A DNA stretch of 64,000 nucleotides from Polyangia bacterium (GTDB lineage Bacteria; Myxococcota_A; Polyangia; Nannocystales; Nannocystaceae): positions 1 through 64,000 of the forward strand of contig JAUIKS010000022.1 in assembly GCA_030430565.1 (NCBI GenBank). The letters run 5' to 3'. Position numbers and translations under genes: made by a program. Position 1 is the first letter of the stretch, and each line of letters begins with the position of its first letter. The notes beneath the pieces were generated by a model. That model was not told the origin of the DNA. It saw only the letters and a list, made by a program, of their open reading frames with translations, and searched no databases. Shown here piece after piece: positions 58,632 through 64,000 of the stretch.

Positions 58632-59066
58632 TTATCCCGTGAATCCTGCGTGGTCATCGTGATGGTGATCGCCGCCCGCTTTGTCCTGATCAGCGGAGAC
58701 TTAAACCGGTCGGGGACTCGTCGGTTCTCACTCGAAGATCACCGGTCCAGCCGTCGCTGGAGCTTAATTTTCTCTGAGGTCCTCCGGGCTGCCACCGCCG
58801 ATGTATGGACCGTAGCCTCAGCAGCAGACGGAGTCCTCTTCGAGCCGCGCGCAGCGGAACCGGATCCCCGCGATCACCTGAGCCACGGCGCACCATACAG
58901 ACCGGGACTCGGTTTCGCTCCCGTGCGCTCGCGGTGGCCGTCGTCGCCTGCGGATGTTCGGCAGCGCGCGGTGAGTGCGGTGTCGAACAGGGCGGGGCGC
59001 GCTCGCTCGTTGTGCGAGCCTGTTCTTCGGGTCAAGTCGAATCGGGAGCTGGTACTATCGGCCCCG
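58632..59066. other. 435-base gap between the truncated recombinase and the MACPF gene
   Basis: No gene is supported. An open plus frame continues into the MACPF gene, but its composition (Arg/Ser/Pro-rich) is not protein-like. The promoter of the MACPF gene should lie in its right part. The left edge is the likely breakpoint that removed the recombinase N-terminus. Confidence 0.5.
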
Positions 59067-60617
59067 ATGGGTGACGCGCAGCAGACAAATGGCGGGGGCG
59101 CTTCGCTCCCGCCGCTCCCGGGGCTCGAGGTCGTGGGTCGCGGGATCCACCTGCGACCGTACCAGCCGTACACGCTCGCGCGGGTGCTGTTCAGCCGCGA
59201 CCAGCTGCGGCCGATCTCGTCCAAGGAGACGAGCGCCACCTACGCGCTGCCGGATGGCTATGAGGTGAACGACAGCCCGCCGTTCCCGATGAACGAGTCG
59301 CTCAATCAGGTGGTCATCGAGGAGTCGTGGGATCGATTTGAGACCGAGATGAGCCTGGACGCGAGCGCGGCGGTGAGCAACGCGCCGTTCAGCGTCAGCG
59401 CGAGCTCGAGCTGGAACAATCGACTGCGCTCGGAGCAGGAGGCGTACTACGCGGTGCGCAGCTCGTTCGTGCCGCTGTGGATGGTGTACGTGCCGAACCC
59501 GAACCGGTGCATCCCGGAGATCCGCGACCCGGACATCCCGGTGCCCTACGCGCCCGAGCACCGCTTCCGCTACCAGGAGTTCTTCCGCGAGTACGGCTCG
59601 CACTACGTCAACGGCGCCTGGGTCGGCGGGAAGTCGATGCTGGTGTTCACGGTGGCGAAGTCGTCGCAGATGAGCAAAGAGGACATCCACGCGGGCATCA
59701 AGGCGAGCTTCTCCTCCGTCGAGGCGAGCGTCGACGCCAAGCAGAGCAAGCACCGCGAGCGGCTCAAGAAGAGCTCGCAGTGCACCGTGATCGGCAAGGG
59801 CGGCGACGAGGTGCAGCTCGCGGCGATGAGCTCGCTCGACCAGGCGGCCTACAACGCGTGGCTCAAGACCATCCCGAACAACCCGCAGGTGATCGAGCTC
59901 GCGGTCGCGGGCGTCTGGACGCTGGTCGACGACCGGGAGAAGGCGGCCGCGCTGATGGAGGCCTACCGTCAGTCGGTCTCGTTTGAGCCGATCAAGGCGG
60001 TCTTCGAATTGCACCGCGACCTGTACTTCGTGCGCGGGAGCAAGTTCGTCCGCTACAACCGCGAGAAGAAGCTGACCTATCCGTCACGCCCGTTCCGAGA
60101 GCTCGTGCCGAACCTCGAGGAGGAGGGCTTCGAGCGCGTGGACGAGCTGTTCCGCGGCACGCACATGCGCTCGCCGGAGGGCGAGCCGCTCGACGACAAG
60201 CTGTTCGTGTTTCGCCGCGATCGCGTTCTGCGGATCGACCTGAACACGATGACGACTGACGAGGGCTACCCGAAGCCGCTGGCGGAGGTCTTCCCGGGGG
60301 TCCCGTTTGAGCGCGTCGACGCGGCGCTGCTGACGGGCTTCGACTCCCTCTACTTCTTCCACGGCAATCAGTACGTCCGCTACAACCCCGCGCAGCACCG
60401 CGTCGACGAGGGCTACCCCCAGCCGATTTCGAAGCGCTGGGTCGGCGTCACCTTCGATCGAATCGACGCGTCGGTGTACTGGGGGAACGGCAAGGTCTAC
60501 TTCTTCAAGGGCGACCAGCACATCCGCTACGACCTCGCCAACTACCGCGCGGACCCGGGCTACCCGAAGCACGTGGTCGGGAACTACGTCGAGGACTGGC
60601 AATTCGTGGACGCGTGA
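59067..60617 (+). CDS. MACPF (perforin-like) domain protein with hemopexin-type repeats
   Basis: 516 aa from ATG 59067. Residues about 20-310 fit a membrane-attack-complex/perforin fold. The signature YQEFFREYGSHYVNGAWVGG lies near 169-188, preceded by a beta-rich stretch and followed by a Lys/Ser-rich amphipathic segment (about 200-245) like a transmembrane-hairpin region. From about 312, hemopexin-like blades repeat (LYFVRGSKFVRYN, LFVFRRDRVLRID, LYFFHGNQYVRYN, VYFFKGDQHIRYD). No signal peptide is seen, so export would need another route or the protein acts inside. Pore formation against prey or competitors is a plausible role. The next gene, 22 bases on, is DUF697-like. Confidence 0.88.
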   Translation: MGDAQQTNGGGASLPPLPGLEVVGRGIHLRPYQPYTLARVLFSRDQLRPISSKETSATYALPDGYEVNDSPPFPMNESLNQVVIEESWDRFETEMSLDASAAVSNAPFSVSASSSWNNRLRSEQEAYYAVRSSFVPLWMVYVPNPNRCIPEIRDPDIPVPYAPEHRFRYQEFFREYGSHYVNGAWVGGKSMLVFTVAKSSQMSKEDIHAGIKASFSSVEASVDAKQSKHRERLKKSSQCTVIGKGGDEVQLAAMSSLDQAAYNAWLKTIPNNPQVIELAVAGVWTLVDDREKAAALMEAYRQSVSFEPIKAVFELHRDLYFVRGSKFVRYNREKKLTYPSRPFRELVPNLEEEGFERVDELFRGTHMRSPEGEPLDDKLFVFRRDRVLRIDLNTMTTDEGYPKPLAEVFPGVPFERVDAALLTGFDSLYFFHGNQYVRYNPAQHRVDEGYPQPISKRWVGVTFDRIDASVYWGNGKVYFFKGDQHIRYDLANYRADPGYPKHVVGNYVEDWQFVDA

Positions 60618-60639
60618 GCGCGACAGGAGCGAGGCAGCG

Positions 60640-61122
60640 ATGACACAAGAGAGCCAAACGACCCAATCCTCCGACAAGTCCGCGCGCGCGTCGGCGATCG
60701 TCCGCAAGCACATGTTGATCTCGATCGCGTCCGGGGTGCTCCCGATGCCGATCGTGGACATAGCGATCTTGACGGGGGTTCAGCTGCGGATGGTCCGTCA
60801 GCTCGCGGAGCTGTACGAGGTCGACTTTCCGGAGCAGCGCACGAAGTCGATCATCGGATCGCTCGTGAGCGTGAGCGCGGTTGCGACCGCCGGGAACGTG
60901 CTCGGGATGTTCATCCCCGGGCTCAAGGCGTTGGTCGGGCTCGGATCGCTCGCTACGGGGCCCGCGACGAGCTACGCGCTCGGGCAGGTGTTCATCAAGC
61001 ACTTTGAGTCAGGCGGGACGATCTGGACCTTCGACGCGTCGCGCGGGAAAGAGGACTATGAGGAAGAGCTCGAGAAGGGCAAGGTCGTGGTCGAGCAGAG
61101 CTACGCGGGCGTGAAGCCCTGA
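60640..61122 (+). CDS. DUF697-like membrane-associated protein
   Basis: 160 aa from ATG 60640 with a purine-rich ribosome site. Residues about 20-45 (ASAIVRKHMLISIASGVLPM) and PIVDIAILTGVQLRMVRQLA are the typical opening of the DUF697/YcjF-type family. A Gly/Val/Leu-rich hydrophobic region (about 75-125) gives one or two membrane-entering helices, ending in GQVFIKHFESGGTIWTFD. The C-terminus is charged. A homologous ending (GKLFAEHFHNGGTLENFD) occurs in the gene at 63307-64000, so two paralogues flank the P-type ATPase. Function unknown; DUF697 parts often accompany GTPases. Operon with the MACPF gene is suggested by the 22-base gap. Confidence 0.8.
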   Translation: MTQESQTTQSSDKSARASAIVRKHMLISIASGVLPMPIVDIAILTGVQLRMVRQLAELYEVDFPEQRTKSIIGSLVSVSAVATAGNVLGMFIPGLKALVGLGSLATGPATSYALGQVFIKHFESGGTIWTFDASRGKEDYEEELEKGKVVVEQSYAGVKP

Positions 61123-61180
61123 GCGACGTGCTAAACTGCTGCTCGCCGGCGCGGGAGCGCGCGGCGCTTGAGACGGTGTC

Positions 61181-63301
61181 ATGTGGGCGCAGCTGATCTG
61201 GGCGGGGGCGGTGTACCTCGCGGGTCGCGAGGTGGTCAGCTTCCTCGTCGACCAGGCGGACGAGCCCGCGGCGCGTGCTCCTGACGATGAGGCCGAGCAG
61301 GCGGAGGGGACGCGCGCAGACGAGGACGACGTCGTTGCGCGTGATGAGGACGACGGCGCAGTCCTCACGGTGGAGGCGGGAGCGCCCGAGCCCGAGGACG
61401 AGCGAGAGCTGCGCGAGGCGAACCGGATGCTCCGCTACGCGACGGGGGCGCTCGCGTTCGCCTTCGGGCGGTACCCGGCGAGCCGCGTGTTGAGCTTGAC
61501 GCTCGTGGCCGTCGGCGCCGCGCCGCAGGCCAAGCGCGCGTGGAGGCAGTCGCGCGAGCGCGGGCGCCTGACCTACTCTGGGCTCGAGATCATGCAGTCG
61601 GCGGTCGAGCTCGCGCTCGGGCAGCTCGCGCTGACTGCGGCCGGCTGGGTGCTGTTCGCGGGCGGCAAGCGGACGCTGCTGCTCACGCGGCGCAAGGCGG
61701 AGCAGGAGCTCCGCCTCTCGGTGAGCGCGACGGACGAGACCGCGTGGGTCTTGCGCGACGGCGCGGAGATCGAGGTCGCGGTGGCGGAGATCACGATCGG
61801 GGAGCGCCTCTTGATCCGCGGCGGCGAGACGATCCCGGTCGACGGGCGGATCCTCGAGGGGGCGCTCGGCGTGGATCAACGCGCGCTCACGGGGGAGGCC
61901 ACGATGCGGGAGCTCGGGGTCGGCGAGGTCGTGCTCGCGGCGACCACGGCGCTCAGCGGATCGGCCGTGGTCGAGGCGGAGCGGACCGGGGCGGAGACGG
62001 TGATGGCGAGGGTCGAGAGCCTGCTGCAGAGCACGACCTCGTACGAGCAGCTGGTCAGCGATCGGGTGACGCGCGTGACGGAGCGCTCGGTCCGACCGAC
62101 GCTCGCGTTGACGGGCTTCGGCTTGCTCACGCAGGGGGCGCCGGGGCTCGTCTCGGGCCTGTGGACCAACGCGGTCGACATGGCGTGGGTGAGCGCGCCC
62201 TACTCGATGCTCAACACGGTCTGGGCGGCCGCGCGGGCGGGGGTGCTCGTGAAGGACGCGCGCTCCCTCGAGCTGATCTCGGGCGTTGATACGGTGGTGT
62301 TCGATAAGACAGGAACGCTGACGCTGGAGTCGCTCGCCGTCGCGCGGGTGCACATCGCCGCGGCGTTCTCGCGGGCGGAGCTCCTGCGCCTCGCGGCTGC
62401 GGTCGAGCGCTTCCAGAGTCACCCCATCGCCGAGGCGATCGTCGAGGCCGCGCGGGAGTACGGGCCGCTGCCCTCGGTCGAGGGCCAGCGCACCGAGGTT
62501 GGCTACGGCGTGCGGGCGGCGGTGGATGGGCGAGAGGTCATGGTCGGCAGCGCGCGCCTGTTCGAAGGTGAGGGCGTAGAGCTGCCGAATTCGCTGCTGC
62601 TGGCGCGCGGCGAGGCCGGGGCGCGCGGGCACTCGTTCGTGTTCGTCGGCGTCGACGGGCGCTGTGTCGGCGCGGTCGAGCTCGCGCCGCAGCTGCGGCC
62701 CGACGCGCGCGCGCTCGTCGAGTTCCTGCGCGAGCGCGGGATGCAGCTGATGATCGTGAGCGGCGACGAGGACGGGCCGACCGCCGCGATCGCGCGCGCG
62801 CTGGGGATCGAGCGCTACACGGCGCGGGCGCTCCCTGAGGACAAGGTGACGGTCATCGCGGGGCTGCAGCAGGAGGGGCGCAAGGTGTGCTTTGTCGGCG
62901 ACGGGATCAACGACGCGCTCGCGATGCGGCGGGCGAACGTCTCGGTCTCGCTCGCGGGCGCCGCGTCGCTCGCGGTGGAGAGCGCCCAGGTGATCTTGAA
63001 GACAGGCGAGCTCTTCCAGCTGCAGAACCTGTTCGAGCTCGGTGATCACTTCAAGCGAGATCAGGCGCTGATCATGAACTCGGCGCTCACGGTCACGACC
63101 GTGAACGCGGCGGGCTTCCTGCTGGCGGGCTTCGGCCTGCAGGCGATCGTCTCGATGTACGCGGTCGGCGTGGGGCTGAATTTCTTCGCGGCTGCGCGCC
63201 CGAGCTTCCGTCAGTATCAACGCGCGCCGGTGATCGGCGAGGAGCCCGCGCCGGTCGCCACGCTCGCGCTCCCGCCGGCGAGCGACGCGGCGCCCGCGTA
63301 G
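61181..63301 (+). CDS. P1-type ATPase lacking the CPx metal motif
   Basis: 706 aa from ATG 61181. It has the P-type core: TGEAT near 240 (actuator), DKTGT with phosphorylated Asp375, a heavy-metal-type SHPIAEAI (the HP motif), and GDGINDAL near 573. In P1B pumps the membrane helix before the Asp carries CPC/CPx. Here the same place reads SAPYSML (338-344), so the metal-binding Cys are replaced. No N-terminal HMA CxxC domain is seen. The first ~110 residues are acidic and otherwise unusual, with one early hydrophobic segment. The transported ion, if any, is unknown. It sits between two DUF697-like genes and after the MACPF gene. Confidence 0.9.
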   Translation: MWAQLIWAGAVYLAGREVVSFLVDQADEPAARAPDDEAEQAEGTRADEDDVVARDEDDGAVLTVEAGAPEPEDERELREANRMLRYATGALAFAFGRYPASRVLSLTLVAVGAAPQAKRAWRQSRERGRLTYSGLEIMQSAVELALGQLALTAAGWVLFAGGKRTLLLTRRKAEQELRLSVSATDETAWVLRDGAEIEVAVAEITIGERLLIRGGETIPVDGRILEGALGVDQRALTGEATMRELGVGEVVLAATTALSGSAVVEAERTGAETVMARVESLLQSTTSYEQLVSDRVTRVTERSVRPTLALTGFGLLTQGAPGLVSGLWTNAVDMAWVSAPYSMLNTVWAAARAGVLVKDARSLELISGVDTVVFDKTGTLTLESLAVARVHIAAAFSRAELLRLAAAVERFQSHPIAEAIVEAAREYGPLPSVEGQRTEVGYGVRAAVDGREVMVGSARLFEGEGVELPNSLLLARGEAGARGHSFVFVGVDGRCVGAVELAPQLRPDARALVEFLRERGMQLMIVSGDEDGPTAAIARALGIERYTARALPEDKVTVIAGLQQEGRKVCFVGDGINDALAMRRANVSVSLAGAASLAVESAQVILKTGELFQLQNLFELGDHFKRDQALIMNSALTVTTVNAAGFLLAGFGLQAIVSMYAVGVGLNFFAAARPSFRQYQRAPVIGEEPAPVATLALPPASDAAPA

Positions 63302-63306
63302 TCGAA

Positions 63307-64000
63307 TCAGCGAGACTCTGGTGCGCGTGAGAGACCGGCGCGCAGCTCCGCGACGGCGCTGTCGAGGACATCGACGAGGACGTCGCGGTCGGTCATGCAG
63401 CGGCGAATCGACTGCAGCTGGGCGTCGCTCGCGGACTGCGGCGGGGCGGCGCGGGCGAGCGCGGCGTCGAGCGATCGTTGCACGCGATCGACTCGTCGCG
63501 TCAGCTCGGCGACGTCGTGGCGCAGCGTCGCGGTCTCCGCGGGGCGCTCGGCGGAGACCCGCTCGAGCTCGGCGCGCAGGGCGATGAGCGTCGCCTCGAG
63601 TCGCGCCTCGAAGCGCTCGGCGCTCGCGTTGTTCGCGGCGCCTTCGGCCTCCGCTCGCGCCCCGGGGTCACGCTGCACGGTTGTTGCCAGCGCGTCGATG
63701 GTGGTCTCGAGTCGCGCGACCTGACGCTCGAGCGCCGCGACTCGATCGTCGGCTGAGGCGTCGGCGAGTCGCGGCGGCCGCTCGGCGCTGGGCTCGTCGA
63801 CGTCGGTCGCGGGCGCGTACTCGGTCGTCGCGGCGGGCTCGCGCGCGCTCGCGGTGTCTGGAGTGCCCTTGACGGCCTGCGGTCTCGGCTCCTCGGCCCC
63901 GGTGGGCTCGGGGTGCGTGACGAGGTCGAAATTCTCGAGGGTGCCGCCGTTGTGGAAGTGCTCGGCGAACAGCTTGCCGATCACGCGAGTCGCCCCGCCG
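63307..64000 (-). CDS. DUF697-like protein with coiled-coil C-terminus (partial, 5' end off window)
   Basis: The frame is open from the stop at 63307 to the right edge (231 codons); the N-terminus lies outside. The visible start GGATRVIGKLFAEHFHNGGT matches the end of the membrane region in the DUF697-like protein at 60640, so this is a paralogue with a long extension. Residues after that are acidic/Pro-rich (about 60 residues), then a long Arg/Glu/Ala coiled coil (VAALERQVARLETTIDAL onward), ending near a small helical tip. It converges on the P-type ATPase gene, whose stop is six bases away. Function unknown. Confidence 0.75.
   Translation of the reverse strand, partial: GGATRVIGKLFAEHFHNGGTLENFDLVTHPEPTGAEEPRPQAVKGTPDTASAREPAATTEYAPATDVDEPSAERPPRLADASADDRVAALERQVARLETTIDALATTVQRDPGARAEAEGAANNASAERFEARLEATLIALRAELERVSAERPAETATLRHDVAELTRRVDRVQRSLDAALARAAPPQSASDAQLQSIRRCMTDRDVLVDVLDSAVAELRAGLSRAPESR

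Noticed and set aside
60995..63220. 741-codon minus frame across the P-type ATPase
   Set aside because: The plus strand carries DKTGT, TGE and GDGIND in one frame. The minus product is Arg/His/Gln-rich and motif-free.

Overview
The window is GC-rich DNA from a predatory delta-type bacterium, most likely a myxobacterium (Nannocystaceae or Polyangia-like). The evidence is the mix of gene families: a Hanks-type Ser/Thr kinase with FG-GAP repeats, Thr-rich lipoproteins with Cys-rich 'EECDDGN' (DUF4215-type) repeats, an MglA-type GTPase joined to a roadblock domain, and an FHA/AAA+ regulator. No rRNA, tRNA or CRISPR array was recognised.

Layout. (1) 1-2333, minus: a four-gene operon of unrecognised proteins (coiled coil, glycine-rich membrane protein, small protein, beta-rich protein running off the left edge), with a divergent tandem-HTH regulator at 2868 across an AT-rich, repeat-bearing gap. 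(2) 3535-4615: small lipoproteins around a bidirectional hairpin. (3) 4732-16044: a compact defence operon of an XRE regulator, type I restriction-modification hsdR-hsdM-hsdS, and a 1412-aa nuclease/SF1 helicase translationally coupled to hsdS. (4) 16252-23899: a CAP-domain lipoprotein, a methyltransferase, a scarred segment (two genes that both lack their 5' ends and face each other, then an intact DrmC-like phospholipase-D protein), a duplicated pair of Cys-repeat lipoproteins, and an integrase remnant. (5) 24149-29270, minus: a dual-specificity phosphatase, a solitary ABC ATPase, an MglA-GTPase/roadblock fusion and an associated protein.

(6) 31553-49694, minus, is the centrepiece: an apparent phosphonopeptide biosynthesis operon. 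Its order is a homocitrate-synthase-like enzyme, aconitase large and small subunits, phosphoenolpyruvate mutase, a 3983-aa tetramodular NRPS (A-T-C-A-T-C-A-T-C-A-T-TE), a methyltransferase, an MbtH-like protein, an isocitrate/isopropylmalate-type dehydrogenase, and a frameshifted amidinotransferase remnant. By analogy with the FR-900098 route, PEP would go to phosphonopyruvate, then 2-phosphonomethylmalate, then 3-phosphonomethylmalate, then 2-oxo-4-phosphonobutyrate, a glutamate-like building block for a tetrapeptide. Most genes overlap by ATGA, so they are co-translated. A divergent AAA+/FHA regulator (50065) and a shared intergenic region with repeated GGGGCCC/GGGCCCC half-sites may control it. 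An EamA permease (30698) and a [2Fe-2S] ferredoxin (30214) lie at its 3' end.

(7) 51591-58631: a receptor-like Ser/Thr kinase and two tyrosine recombinases, one intact and one N-terminally truncated. (8) 59067-64000: a MACPF/hemopexin pore-former-like protein, a DUF697-like protein, a P-type ATPase that has lost the CPx metal motif, and a second DUF697-like protein running off the right edge.

Four non-coding copies of a CTTCGACAAC-centred sequence (18.4, 23.9, 30.0 and 57.7 kb), plus three copies of a TTTGGCAC-type 19-mer, lie beside the recombinase genes or at boundaries between blocks. They suggest that one family of tyrosine recombinases has shuffled this accessory region, including the phosphonate cluster.
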